DNA of 64,000 bases from Pseudarthrobacter sp. BIM B-2242 (GTDB taxonomy: Bacteria > Actinomycetota > Actinomycetes > Actinomycetales > Micrococcaceae): assembly GCF_014764445.1 (NCBI RefSeq), contig NZ_CP061721.1, positions 124,001-188,000 on the forward strand, read 5' to 3'. Shown here piece after piece: positions 26,193-33,944 of this stretch. The stretch's first letter is position 1. Each line of letters opens with the position of its first letter. The notes under the pieces were generated by a model, which did not search any database, had not been told where the DNA came from, and saw nothing but the letters and a program-made list of their open reading frames with translations. Position numbers and translations under genes: made by a program.

Positions 26193-27017
26193 ATGGACAA
26201 GTCAGTATTTCTGGAAGACCTGGATGCCTTTGCCTACCGCGAAGTCCTGTCCTCCGGGGACGCGATCGTCCTGATACCTGTCGGGTCCCTGGAGCAGCAC
26301 GGGCCGCACCTGCCGCTGGGCACTGACACCCTCCTGTCGTCGCAATTTGCGGAGGGTGTCGCAAGGCGCCTGGGGGCACTCGTTGCCCAGCCGATCGCCT
26401 ACGGGTACAAATCGCAGCAGAAGTCCGGGGGCGGCAACCACCTCTCCGGAACCACCAGCCTGGACGGTGCCACACTGATCGGGGTGGCGCGCAACCTGGT
26501 CAAGTCCTTCCTTAACCAGGGCGTCCGGCACGTGGTCTTTGTCAACGGCCACTTCGAGAACTACCAGTTCCTCTACGAGGGCATTGACCTGGCCCTGGAA
26601 GACCTGGGGATCAAGCCCGGAGCGGAGCAGAGCGTGCTGCTGCTCTCCTACTGGGACTTTGTCAGCCAGGACACGCTCACCGAGGTCTACCCCGACGGCT
26701 TCCCGGGGTGGGACATCGAGCACGGCGGCGTCCTGGAAACCTCGCTGATGCTCCACCTTGAACCGGCCCGGGTTGGCATGGACCGCCTGGTCGATGGTCC
26801 GGCCGCGGTGCTGCCGCGTTTCGACCGGCTCCCGGTGGTCCCTGAACGCACGCCGGCCACAGGCTGTCTCTCCTCGGCTGCCGGATCCAGCGCTGCCAAG
26901 GGCGAACTGCTGTACCGGCAGGTTGTCGAAGATCTGGCCGTGGACCTGGCCCGCGAGCTGAACCGCGAACCCGTTGCCCCCGCGGCTGCCCCGCTTTCCG
27001 CTGACTATGCGCGATGA
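26193..27017 (+). CDS. Creatininase (creatinine amidohydrolase)
   Basis: A 274-residue enzyme interconverting creatinine and creatine. Metal ligands seen in Pseudomonas creatininase are all present at the same numbers: Glu34 and His36 in SLEQHGPHL, Asp45 in LGTD, and His120 and Glu122 in FVNGHFENYQF. Further hallmarks are YGYKSQQKSGGGNHLSGTTS and GWDIEHGGVLETSLML. ATG 26193 has AAGGAG ten bases upstream. It sits between creatinase and an IclR regulator. Substrate assignment is supported by both the active-site signature and the neighbour; related family members act on other amides, but the SQQKSGGGNH loop argues for true creatininase. Confidence 0.92.
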   Translation: MDKSVFLEDLDAFAYREVLSSGDAIVLIPVGSLEQHGPHLPLGTDTLLSSQFAEGVARRLGALVAQPIAYGYKSQQKSGGGNHLSGTTSLDGATLIGVARNLVKSFLNQGVRHVVFVNGHFENYQFLYEGIDLALEDLGIKPGAEQSVLLLSYWDFVSQDTLTEVYPDGFPGWDIEHGGVLETSLMLHLEPARVGMDRLVDGPAAVLPRFDRLPVVPERTPATGCLSSAAGSSAAKGELLYRQVVEDLAVDLARELNREPVAPAAAPLSADYAR

Positions 27018-27898
27018 TAGTGAGCACCATGACCACAACAGCCGCCCGCGAAACCAACGGCAATGACACCAACAGCATCGAGTTGAACGGCAAGAGCGAC
27101 GCCAAGGGCACCTCGGTCATCGTCAACGCCATCGCCGTCCTGCGATCCTTTACCGCAGACGAGCCATTGTTGGGCGTCACGGAAATTGCCAACAGGGTGG
27201 GCCTGCACAAAAGCACGGTGTCGCGGATCCTGGCCACCTTCGAGCAGGAAAACCTCGTAGAACGGGATGAGGATACCCGCCGCTTCCGCCTGGGACTGGG
27301 ACTGATCGCCGTCGCCGGGCCGCTTCTGGCCGAACTGGAGGAACGGCGGGTCGCCTATCCGGTCCTGCGCGAACTCACCGAACTGACGGGCGAAACCAGT
27401 GCCCTGATGATGTGGGAGGGCAACGAGTCAATCTGTGTGGAGCAGATCGCAAGCCGCCACCAGATCAAGCACACCACTCCGCTGGGGGCCCGGTATAACG
27501 ATGCTCTGAGCTCCTCGGTGCAGGTGTTCCTTGGAACGGAGCCGGAGGAGCGCGTCCGTTCCCTCCTGCTCAGCGGAGCCATCAAATTTCACGGGCTGGA
27601 TGAGGCCAGCCTTGAGGGCTACCTGCTCCGCCTCAAAGACGACGCCCGCCGCGGGTGGGCCGTCAACTACGGCGAGTCCTCGCTGGATGAAGTGGGCGTG
27701 GCCGCGCCCGTCTATGACCACCGCGGCGATGTTGTGGCCGCCGTCCTGATTCCTGCTCCGCGGTTCCGCGTTTCCAACGAGCGTCTGCAGAGCCTCGGCG
27801 AATCCTGCCTGGCAGCGGCCAACAAAGTCACCGCCCGGCTGGGCGGCAAAGTGCCCGGCGACGGCGGAGCAGGCAGCGCCGGACGCGCCAGCCGCTGA
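27014..27898 (+). CDS. IclR-family regulator of the creatinine operon
   Basis: A 294-residue IclR protein. A disordered N-terminus of about 30 residues is followed by a winged helix (SVIVNAIAVLRSFTADEP, LGVTEIANRVGLHKSTVSRI) and the effector domain (RVAYPVLRELTELTGETSAL, YGESSLDEVGVAAPVYDHRG). The ATG at 27014 overlaps the creatininase stop (ATGA); ATG 27029 is an alternative. It closes the creatinine operon and probably autoregulates it through the TTGCAAC-type palindromes at 23334-23362. Ligand would be creatinine, creatine or sarcosine (inference). A family A repeat follows 12 bases after its stop. Confidence 0.85.
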   Translation: MIVSTMTTTAARETNGNDTNSIELNGKSDAKGTSVIVNAIAVLRSFTADEPLLGVTEIANRVGLHKSTVSRILATFEQENLVERDEDTRRFRLGLGLIAVAGPLLAELEERRVAYPVLRELTELTGETSALMMWEGNESICVEQIASRHQIKHTTPLGARYNDALSSSVQVFLGTEPEERVRSLLLSGAIKFHGLDEASLEGYLLRLKDDARRGWAVNYGESSLDEVGVAAPVYDHRGDVVAAVLIPAPRFRVSNERLQSLGESCLAAANKVTARLGGKVPGDGGAGSAGRASR

Positions 27899-27910
27899 CC
27901 CACCCCCCCG

Positions 27911-28047
27911 GGGCGCTCTCTCACTTAATGTAGGAAAAACCGGGATGCTCTCTCACTTTCCTAAGGAAAGTGAGAGAGCATCCCGGCTTAAGCCACATTA
28001 AGTGAGAGAGCGTCGGGAGGAATGCCACGTTAAGTGAGAGAGCGTCA
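27911..28047. repeat. Family A repeat, locus 4 (A-B-B'-A'-A')
   Basis: Unit A at 27911-27934, unit B at 27940-27962, reverse B at 27964-27986, and two reverse A units at 27992-28014 and 28024-28046. It resembles locus 1 with an extra A unit. It lies between the convergent IclR gene and the small protein gene ending at 28045, and its last bases form that gene's TGA stop. Confidence 0.9.
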
Positions 28048-28332
28048 GGCCTGTCCGGAGCCGGGGGGATCCTCGGCGTCGATCTCGTCCGAGTAGGGTG
28101 CGCGGGGGCCGTTGTGGTCGGTAAAAAGCTCGTTGGCGGCCATGGCCAGGAGGTCCCGCTGCAGTTGGGGGAGGGAGAGGAGTCCCTGCATGTAGGCCTC
28201 CACTTCATACTCACCCACGGCCCCGCCGATGCCGAAGTAGTAGAGCCACAGGTCACCGGTGCTGACCTGTGCTGCCGTCAGCGCTGCCTGAAGCCGGCGG
28301 CGCTGCTCGGGTTCGCTGCTATCGAAGCCCAT
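28045..28332 (-). CDS. Small conserved partner protein of GAF-ANTAR regulators, copy 2
   Basis: A 95-residue protein I do not recognise from any named family. It is clearly paralogous to the 81-residue product at 29990-30235: both share LW-x-YY/F-x-GIGG, an acidic (E/D)AY segment, LP-x-LQ-x-DLL and A-x-NE(L/M). Each is encoded right behind a GAF-ANTAR gene; here ATG 28332 lies 14 bases inside the end of the regulator at 28319. No signal peptide or membrane segment is seen. The C-terminus is Asp/Glu/Pro-rich and variable. The gene ends at a family A repeat that contributes the stop. A role as a partner or inhibitor of the GAF-ANTAR protein is inference from the repeated pairing. Confidence 0.7.
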   Translation of the reverse strand: MGFDSSEPEQRRRLQAALTAAQVSTGDLWLYYFGIGGAVGEYEVEAYMQGLLSLPQLQRDLLAMAANELFTDHNGPRAPYSDEIDAEDPPGSGQA

Positions 28333-29059
28333 CACTCGTGCCTCTATGCGGATCAGAGTCCACACCCAGGAGGGCGGCGCTGACTTCGCTCAGCGTGGAC
28401 CGCGCAGCGCGCGCTTCCTGCATCAGCAGTTGGAGGGCGCCTTCCTCCGAGAGGGTGTGGCGCTCCATAAGCACGCCGCACGCCCGGTTGATCACGTCCC
28501 TGCTGTACAGCGCTGCCTGGAGGCTCTCACTGATGCGCTCGGGGACCTCGGACGTTTGGATGTGCGAAAGGAGGGTTGCGGCCGGCTCCGCAAACAGCTC
28601 CATAAGCGCTGCCGTGGCGTCATCGAAGACGCGCGGCACGGCAGCGTAGATCTTCATGGCACCAATGGCCTCGCCGTTCGCCATGAGGGGGCTGCTCACC
28701 ACTGACCGGATTGGCATATCGACGACGGCGGCACTCCAGTTTGGCCACCGGGTGTCCGCGGCGACGTCGGTGACCACCACGCTTTGCTGGGTTGCCCAGG
28801 CAGTGAGGCAGGGACCCTGGACGAGTTGGTACTGAAGCGCGTCGGCACGCTTCACCGTGGCATCAGTGGAACCGGAGCTGAGCGGCCGGGCCTGTGGATC
28901 AAGAATCGAGATACCGGCGCCGATGCTGCCGGGGATGGAATCCCTGACGGCCCGGGAAAGGATTTGGACGGCGTGGTCCACCTTCTCTTCCGTGAGGAGC
29001 AGCCCCATGATTCTGCCGACGGCAGTGGAAAGTTCGTCCAAGGGATACTTTTTGATCAT
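28319..29059 (-). CDS. GAF-ANTAR regulator, copy 3
   Basis: A 246-residue cytoplasmic regulator. A GAF sensor domain (about 15-165; SIGAGISILDPQARPLSSG, LQYQLVQGPCLTAW, VVTDVAADTRWPNW, SSPLMANGEAIGAMKIYA) is followed by an RNA-binding ANTAR domain (about 180-235; LQAALYSRDVINRACGVLME, SEEGALQLLMQEARAARSTL). ANTAR proteins bind paired stem-loops in nascent mRNA and prevent termination. ATG 29059 has GGAGG at eight bases. A 142-base leader with mutually exclusive hairpins precedes it, the only sizeable gap in this cluster. The small protein gene follows with a 14-base overlap. Signal and RNA target are unknown. Confidence 0.88.
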   Translation of the reverse strand: MIKKYPLDELSTAVGRIMGLLLTEEKVDHAVQILSRAVRDSIPGSIGAGISILDPQARPLSSGSTDATVKRADALQYQLVQGPCLTAWATQQSVVVTDVAADTRWPNWSAAVVDMPIRSVVSSPLMANGEAIGAMKIYAAVPRVFDDATAALMELFAEPAATLLSHIQTSEVPERISESLQAALYSRDVINRACGVLMERHTLSEEGALQLLMQEARAARSTLSEVSAALLGVDSDPHRGTSDGLR

Positions 29060-29067
29060 AGTTAATG

Positions 29068-29106
29068 CCTCCGGCCATTCAGCGTGACCGGCCTGCAATG
29101 GGCCGG
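29068..29106 (-). promoter_or_regulatory. Leader with alternative hairpins over the ribosome binding site
   Basis: On the minus strand CCGGCC (29106-29101) can pair with GGCCGG at 29093-29088 around a CATTGCA loop, or with GGCCGG at 29076-29071. The second site overlaps the Shine-Dalgarno GGAGG (29072-29068) of the GAF-ANTAR gene starting at 29059. The two pairings exclude each other, so one leaves the ribosome site free and the other hides it. Confidence 0.4.
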
Positions 29107-29201
29107 ATAACCCTGTCTTTGGGCCGCTCAGCGCTTCAGATAAAGCCTAACGCCTCTGCCGGACTAAGTGCCCCGAGCGGCGCGACTTTCAGGCGGACGT
29201 G

Positions 29202-29978
29202 CTATTCGTCAAATCTTGTGCGAATCTCCTGCTCGCCGGAAACGGACGAAACGATGATGGCTGCTACTTCCCTCAGTTTGAGGTTCCGATGGCTTGATGC
29301 CTTGGCCAATATCTGGAATGCCGCATCGCGGCTGCACCTGTTCTGCGACATGATCACCCCAATTGCTGTGTCTATGACGGTTCGGGACTGCAGCGCGGCG
29401 GACAGGTCGTCACGGGCATCGCGCAGGTGGGCAACGCTGAGGGCCAGATCCAGGGCCTTCGCGGCGGTTCCGGTGAGGCTTTGGGCCGTGTTAATGCCGG
29501 TCTCCGGGAAGCCGTGCGCATAGGCGGCGTACAGGTTCACCACAGCCTGCGCGGGCGTTTGGAGCTGCATGGGCACGGCGAGGATGGAACCGATTCCCGC
29601 GCCGCAGGCAGCCGTAGTGTACTTTGGCCAGCGGAGATCGGCCGCAAGGTCCGGTACGTAGACCACGGTATTCGTCCGAAGGGCCGTCAGGCACGGTCCG
29701 TCGCCGAAGCTGTTCTGCAGTTCGTCCAGGCTCCGGGCCCTGGAATCGCTGGTGGCCACCGTTGAGGGGCGTTTGTGCCGAATCACCGTGATCCCGCAGG
29801 AGATGGCATTTCCGCTGTGCGATAGCCGATCGGCAATGATCGCCGCCATATCCGTCATAAACTCGCGGAAGTCGGGGCTGTCCAGGACGAGGTCCTGCAG
29901 CTGGAGGACAAAGTCCTCCAGGCTCTCCGCACGGTCTCCGCCGTAGTGGAATTGCTTCGTATCGATGCCTTCAGACAT
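29202..29978 (-). CDS. GAF-ANTAR regulator, copy 2
   Basis: A 258-residue protein with a GAF domain (about 20-170; FREFMTDMAAIIADRLS, RSLDELQNSFGDGPCLTALR, VVYVPDLAADLRWPKY, ILAVPMQLQTPAQAVVNLYA) and a C-terminal ANTAR domain (LSAALQSRTVIDTAIGVIMS, CSRDAAFQILAKASSHRNLK). It is more similar to copy 1 at 30232-30963 than to copy 3. ATG 29978 has GAGAG just upstream; GTG 29984 is also possible. It follows the small protein gene by about ten bases and has no small partner of its own directly downstream. Probably acts by RNA antitermination; target unknown. Confidence 0.87.
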   Translation of the reverse strand: MSEGIDTKQFHYGGDRAESLEDFVLQLQDLVLDSPDFREFMTDMAAIIADRLSHSGNAISCGITVIRHKRPSTVATSDSRARSLDELQNSFGDGPCLTALRTNTVVYVPDLAADLRWPKYTTAACGAGIGSILAVPMQLQTPAQAVVNLYAAYAHGFPETGINTAQSLTGTAAKALDLALSVAHLRDARDDLSAALQSRTVIDTAIGVIMSQNRCSRDAAFQILAKASSHRNLKLREVAAIIVSSVSGEQEIRTRFDE

Positions 29979-29989
29979 GGGCACTCTCT

Positions 29990-30235
29990 TCAGTTTCCTT
30001 CCGCCGTCATCTCGTTGAGGGCGGTATGGAGGAGATCTGCCTGCAGGGGAGGCAGTTCCGCCATTTCGTTCAGATAGGCGTCCAGCACCACTTCATCGGC
30101 ACTGCCGCCGATCCCGTAATAGTAGGTCCACAGCTCCGGGAGAGTCACGTTCGCGCGCTGAAACTGTGCGGCGGCAATCCGGCGCGGGTCCGGTTCGAAG
30201 GCGGGCTCCTGACCGGGCACGCCGTCGTTGATCAT
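29990..30235 (-). CDS. Small conserved partner protein of GAF-ANTAR regulators, copy 1
   Basis: An 81-residue soluble protein of unrecognised family, paralogous to the 95-residue product at 28045-28332. The shared core runs from VTLPELWTYYYGIGG through the (L/V)(E/D)AYL segment to LPPLQADLLHTALNEM, predicted helical. ATG 30235 overlaps the stop codon of the GAF-ANTAR gene upstream (ATGA), so its synthesis is coupled to that regulator. The invariant Trp-X-Tyr-Tyr/Phe-X-Gly-Ile-Gly-Gly motif and a net acidic charge suggest a protein-binding adaptor. No catalytic residues stand out. Confidence 0.7.
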   Translation of the reverse strand: MINDGVPGQEPAFEPDPRRIAAAQFQRANVTLPELWTYYYGIGGSADEVVLDAYLNEMAELPPLQADLLHTALNEMTAEGN

Positions 30236-30963
30236 GGGTCTCCACCTCCGCTAACAACCGGGATGTCGGAGGCGTTGCGCAGGATGTCCTGCGCGATCTC
30301 GTGCATCCGCCGGTTGCTGCTGCGGGAGGCCACCTGCAGGAGTTCGACGGCGGCCTCGCGGCCGCAGCGGTTGTGCACCATGATCAGGGACACGGCTGAG
30401 TCCACGACCGCCCGGGAGCGGAGCGCTGACCTGAGGTGTTGCGGGTAGGGCTCCGGCGCATGCACACGCATGGCCAGCCGAAGGATCCTGGAGAGTGAGG
30501 CGGCGTGCTCCTCCACAGCTGCCACCGTTTCCGGCGCAAAAGCATGGACCTTGGTGGAGTAGCAGTTCAACGCCGAGCGGGAACCGTTGCCTGTTGGAAT
30601 GGGGACAGCCAAAATGGTCTGGATTCCCTCATCGGAGACGGCCTGCGCATACCAGGCCCAGCCGTCGTCAGCCTGAAGGTCTGGGATGTGGACGGTGCGC
30701 TGATGCCGCAAGGCTGTCAGGCAGGGGCCGTCGTCGTAAGCGTATTGGCGTTCGTCCAGGCTGCGGGCTTCCGCGGAGCTGCTGGCTACCGTTGCCGGGC
30801 CGGTCTCCTGTTCCACCGTAATGGCGCAAAGCATGGGCGCGTCCCCGCCGAGCAGAGATGCGGAAACAGCGGTGAGTTCCAGAAGGAATTCCGTAAAGCC
30901 CGGGCTCTCAAGGAGCAGATCCTGGAGCTGTTCCGGTGTGGGGAGTGCTTCGTTCTCGGCCAT
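30232..30963 (-). CDS. GAF-ANTAR regulator, copy 1
   Basis: A 243-residue regulator. GAF domain (about 15-165): FTEFLLELTAVSASLLGG, ARSLDERQYAYDDGPCLTAL, TVHIPDLQADDGWAWY, ILAVPIPTGNGSRSALNCYS. ANTAR domain (about 180-235): LRSALRSRAVVDSAVSLIM, CGREAAVELLQVASRSSNRR. I start it at ATG 30963, where the GAF-like N-terminus begins; the long open frame upstream to 31680 is non-coding or shadows the hydrolase gene. It is first in the leftward cluster of three regulators and two small proteins. The 291 bases upstream hold no other gene. Confidence 0.86.
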   Translation of the reverse strand: MAENEALPTPEQLQDLLLESPGFTEFLLELTAVSASLLGGDAPMLCAITVEQETGPATVASSSAEARSLDERQYAYDDGPCLTALRHQRTVHIPDLQADDGWAWYAQAVSDEGIQTILAVPIPTGNGSRSALNCYSTKVHAFAPETVAAVEEHAASLSRILRLAMRVHAPEPYPQHLRSALRSRAVVDSAVSLIMVHNRCGREAAVELLQVASRSSNRRMHEIAQDILRNASDIPVVSGGGDP

Positions 30964-31254
30964 GCGGCCTCGATTCCATGCATCACCGGGGGTTACACGC
31001 CCCGGCTGGCGGCTGTGCGCTCTCTGCGCGCGCGGCCCGAAATATTCAACCCCGGACCTCTTCACCACCCGAAATCTCCTACTACCGACACTACGCTCAT
31101 TGCAGGTCGCCGCGGGCCGGCCGGGGGAAGTATTAGTTGGCCACGGGGCGCAACCAGCGGGCCCGTCCGTTCGTAACGCACTCGTTCCGCTGCAGGCATA
31201 GCGAGTGGTCCACGCGCGGAAATCTTCCGGCCCCGTTCGCTGTAGGCTCGGCAC

Positions 31255-32187
31255 ATGGCTGAGCTCCGGCGTCGCACGTTTGTGGTGCGCGCCCTGGCGG
31301 GCGCGGCAGCGGCGGCCGTTGGAAGCCGGGCTGCCGCGTGTTCGCCAGTCGCCGAGGGGGATATGAGCGTCAAGGGGGATGCAGTGAAGCGGCACAAGTA
31401 CCAGTACGGCGAGGATGCCAGCCAATGGGGTGAACTCTTCCTGCCCGAACTGCCCGCGGGCGGTGAGCACCGCGGTGTGGTGGTGGTGATCCATGGCGGC
31501 TACTGGCGCCCGCAGTACGGCGCCGAACTGGGTGAGCCGCTGGCCATGGACTGTGCTGCCCACGGCATGGCCGCCTGGAACCTCGAATACCGACGGGCCG
31601 GAAATGGCGGTGGCTGGCCGAACACGTTCATCGATGTGCTTGCCGGAATTGACATGTTGCACGACCTCGCCGCCACGCACAGCTTAAATCTGGGCCCCGT
31701 GGTGGCGCTTGGCCATTCGGCTGGCGGGCATCTCGCTGCCTGGGCCGCCGGGCGCGGCAAGCTTGCCCAGCTGGGCCTGCCGGATGCGGACCGGCAGATT
31801 CCGCGCCGGCAAGACGCCTCCGCCGTGCACCTCACCGGCGTTGTCAGCCAGTCGGGCGTCCTGAATCTCGCGGAGGCGGAGCAACTCAATCTCAGCAACG
31901 GTGCGGTGAGCAACCTCCTGGGGGGATCGTCGTCGAAATATCCGCTCCGTCACCGATACGCGGATCCGATGACCACGCTGCCGCTGGCCGTGCCCCTCAT
32001 CGCAGTCCATGGAACCCACGACGACGACGTTCCGCGGAGCCAGTCGGAGTCCTACGTTAACGCCGGAGCGGCAGCGCACATGGAGACCCGGCTGGTCATG
32101 GTCCCGGGCGATCATTACGCAATGATTGACACGAAGACACCCGCCTACCGGACGTGCCGCGAGCTGGTTCGGACCCTTTTGGGTTAG
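31255..32187 (+). CDS. Exported alpha/beta hydrolase (kynurenine-formamidase-like)
   Basis: A 310-residue alpha/beta hydrolase. The N-terminus has an RRRTF twin-arginine motif, an Ala-rich hydrophobic stretch and AAACS as a weak lipobox near residue 29, so it is probably a Tat-exported lipoprotein. The hydrolase core shows the oxyanion motif VIHGGYWRPQYG, the nucleophile elbow GHSAGGHLAAW and the late acid/His residues in AVHGTHDDDVP and PGDHYAMID. HGGYW and GHSAGG together resemble kynurenine formamidase-like esterases. It is a single gene, divergent from the GAF-ANTAR cluster and followed by the GntR-nagB pair. Substrate unknown. Confidence 0.8.
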   Translation: MAELRRRTFVVRALAGAAAAAVGSRAAACSPVAEGDMSVKGDAVKRHKYQYGEDASQWGELFLPELPAGGEHRGVVVVIHGGYWRPQYGAELGEPLAMDCAAHGMAAWNLEYRRAGNGGGWPNTFIDVLAGIDMLHDLAATHSLNLGPVVALGHSAGGHLAAWAAGRGKLAQLGLPDADRQIPRRQDASAVHLTGVVSQSGVLNLAEAEQLNLSNGAVSNLLGGSSSKYPLRHRYADPMTTLPLAVPLIAVHGTHDDDVPRSQSESYVNAGAAAHMETRLVMVPGDHYAMIDTKTPAYRTCRELVRTLLG

Positions 32188-32239
32188 ATTCGGCTCCTGG
32201 CGGTACAAACTCCACGAATTGGGTACGTCACCCTAGACA

Positions 32240-32251
32240 TTGGACGTCCCA
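32240..32251. promoter_or_regulatory. Palindrome TNGGACGTCCNA upstream of GntR-nagB
   Basis: TTGGACGTCCCA lies 64 bases before the GntR start. The same 12-base dyad, TNGGACGTCCNA, occurs at 53052-53063 just upstream of the sialic acid transporter operon. Both sites lie in promoter regions, so it is a plausible operator for this GntR protein. Confidence 0.6.
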
Positions 32252-32314
32252 TCTCCTGTACTCTGGATACGTAAGAGGAGTCGTCGCCCGTTGGCGCCGC
32301 AAGAAGGAGATCAC

Positions 32315-33046
32315 GTGGCCATCGCATCGCAAGAAGTATCGCCCGCCCGCTTCAGCGCGCAGCTCCGTTCGCATGCCCTGCAGACGCGGATTATGGACCT
32401 CATCCTTGAGCGCGGGCTGGACGTCGGCGACGCACTGCCCACGGAAAGCGAGCTCTCCGCCGAACTCGGTGTGGGCCGCAATACCGTCCGCGAATCCCTG
32501 AAGGTGCTGCAGGCACTTGGCGTCATCGAGATCCGTCACGGGTTTGGCATGTTTGTGGCCCCTAACAACTTCAGCGCCCTGGTGTCCGGCCTGACCTTCC
32601 GCGGCCGGCTGTCCCTCCGCCACAAGGGCGAAGAGGCCATGGAACTCATCGACGTGCGGCAGGCCCTCGAATCCGGGCTGATCGGCTCCGCCATCGACCT
32701 CCTCACGGACCAGCACCTGGCCGATCTGCGCGCCACCATGGAGGCCATGGAAGCTGCCGCCAAGGAGGGCGAGCACCTGTACGTGCACGACGCCGAGTTC
32801 CACCGACGCCTTTACGCCCCGCTTAATAACGAACTGCTGATCAACCTGATGGACGTGTTCTGGCAGGTGTACCGCAAGATCCACTTGGCGCTCGGTACCG
32901 GTCCGGTGAACCTCGAGCAGCAGACCAAGGACCACTGGGAAATCTACGAGGCCGTAGCCAACAAGGACAAGGCGCTGGCCTCCGAACGCCTGCAGCGGCA
33001 CTTTGATGGCATCCGCCAGAAACTGAAGGATGTAGCGGCCAGCTAG
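32315..33046 (+). CDS. FadR-type GntR regulator, probable NanR-like
   Basis: A 243-residue GntR/FadR-subfamily protein. Its winged helix (about 15-75) includes ALQTRIMDLILERGLDVGDA, PTESELSAELGVGRNTVRES and IRHGFGMFV; an FCD domain (about 95-240) includes VHDAEFHRRLY and DHWEIYEAVANKD, with Asp and His metal ligands. GTG 32315 has AAGGAG six bases upstream; the frame open to 32240 has no ribosome site. nagB follows 78 bases later. GntR-type NanR proteins in corynebacteria control both amino-sugar and sialic acid genes, and the shared palindrome supports a similar role here over the nan operon at 43.5-53 kb. That link is inference. Confidence 0.82.
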   Translation: MAIASQEVSPARFSAQLRSHALQTRIMDLILERGLDVGDALPTESELSAELGVGRNTVRESLKVLQALGVIEIRHGFGMFVAPNNFSALVSGLTFRGRLSLRHKGEEAMELIDVRQALESGLIGSAIDLLTDQHLADLRATMEAMEAAAKEGEHLYVHDAEFHRRLYAPLNNELLINLMDVFWQVYRKIHLALGTGPVNLEQQTKDHWEIYEAVANKDKALASERLQRHFDGIRQKLKDVAAS

Positions 33047-33124
33047 CCCGCCTTTCTTTCTTCCGCCGCCCGCACACCCGGGCGCATGCAGTCCTGCCCG
33101 AAATTCGTAGAAAGTGCCTTTGAC

Positions 33125-33892
33125 GTGGAAATTTTTGTTGTGCCTACCGCCTCAGCCACCGGTTCCGTTGCGGCCGGGATCCTTGCCGCCGTCATCCGCA
33201 GCAAGCCCGACGCCGTCCTGGGCCTGGCCACAGGCGGCTCGCCGTTGCCCATCTACGCGGCGCTCGCAGGCCACACGGTGGACATGTCCGCAGTCCGTGG
33301 CTTCGCCCTGGACGAATACGTGGGCCTGCCCGCCGGCCACCCTGAAAGCTACGCCGAAGTCATCATGCGCGAAGTGACCGAACGGCTGCACCTGGACCCG
33401 GCCAAGGTTGCCGTGCCGGACGGCAGCGCTGCAGACCCTGAGCGTGCTGCCGCTGACTATGACGCGGCCATTGCGGCGGCCGGCGGCATTGACGTGCAGA
33501 TCCTTGGCATCGGCCACAACGGACACCTGGCCTTCAACGAGCCCGGTTCGGCCTTGGATTCCCGCACACGTGTCGAGGTCCTCACCGAGCGCACCCGCGA
33601 GGCCAACGCCCGCTACTTCAGCACCCCGGAACAGGTCCCGCTCCGCTGCATCACGCAGGGCCTGGGCACCATCATGGAAGCCGGACACCTCCTGCTTGTG
33701 GTCAATGGCGCGGACAAGGCAGGCATCCTGGCGGACGCCCTGAACGGCCCTGTCACCGCCGATTGCCCGGCGTCCGTCCTCCAGCGGCACCCGCACGTGA
33801 CCGTGGTGGCCGACGAAGCAGCCGCTTCCCGGTTGACGCCGGGAAGCGGCCAGGTTGCGGTCCGCGTGGCGGGCGCCACCGCCGCGGTCTAA
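33125..33892 (+). CDS. nagB: Glucosamine-6-phosphate deaminase
   Basis: A 255-residue NagB converting glucosamine 6-phosphate to fructose 6-phosphate and ammonia. Landmarks are LGLATGGSPLPIYAAL, GFALDEYVGLP with the catalytic Asp, and GIGHNGHLAFNEPGSALDSR with the catalytic Asp/His region. GTG 33125 is the only start that fits the family N-terminus (EIFVVPTASA). It completes the sialic acid route (nanA, nanK, nanE, nagA at 43.5-47.3 kb) although it is placed 10 kb away, behind the FadR-type regulator. A hairpin follows 13 bases after the stop. Confidence 0.93.
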   Translation: MEIFVVPTASATGSVAAGILAAVIRSKPDAVLGLATGGSPLPIYAALAGHTVDMSAVRGFALDEYVGLPAGHPESYAEVIMREVTERLHLDPAKVAVPDGSAADPERAAADYDAAIAAAGGIDVQILGIGHNGHLAFNEPGSALDSRTRVEVLTERTREANARYFSTPEQVPLRCITQGLGTIMEAGHLLLVVNGADKAGILADALNGPVTADCPASVLQRHPHVTVVADEAAASRLTPGSGQVAVRVAGATAAV

Positions 33893-33905
33893 CGTCGCGG
33901 TCTTA

Positions 33906-33944
33906 TGTCCCGGCTCCTTAGTCCCGGACTAAGGAGCCGGGACA
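33906..33944. terminator. Hairpin after nagB, probable terminator
   Basis: Perfect stem TGTCCCGGCTCCTTAGT (33906-33922) with its complement ending at 33944, around a five-base CCCGG loop. No clear T run follows, so it may be a processing or rho-assisted stop. It separates nagB from the convergent hpaI. Confidence 0.65.

Noticed and set aside
30964..31680. Upstream extension of the first GAF-ANTAR gene
   Set aside because: The extension runs antisense to the hydrolase gene and shows no domain; the GAF-like sequence begins just after ATG 30963.
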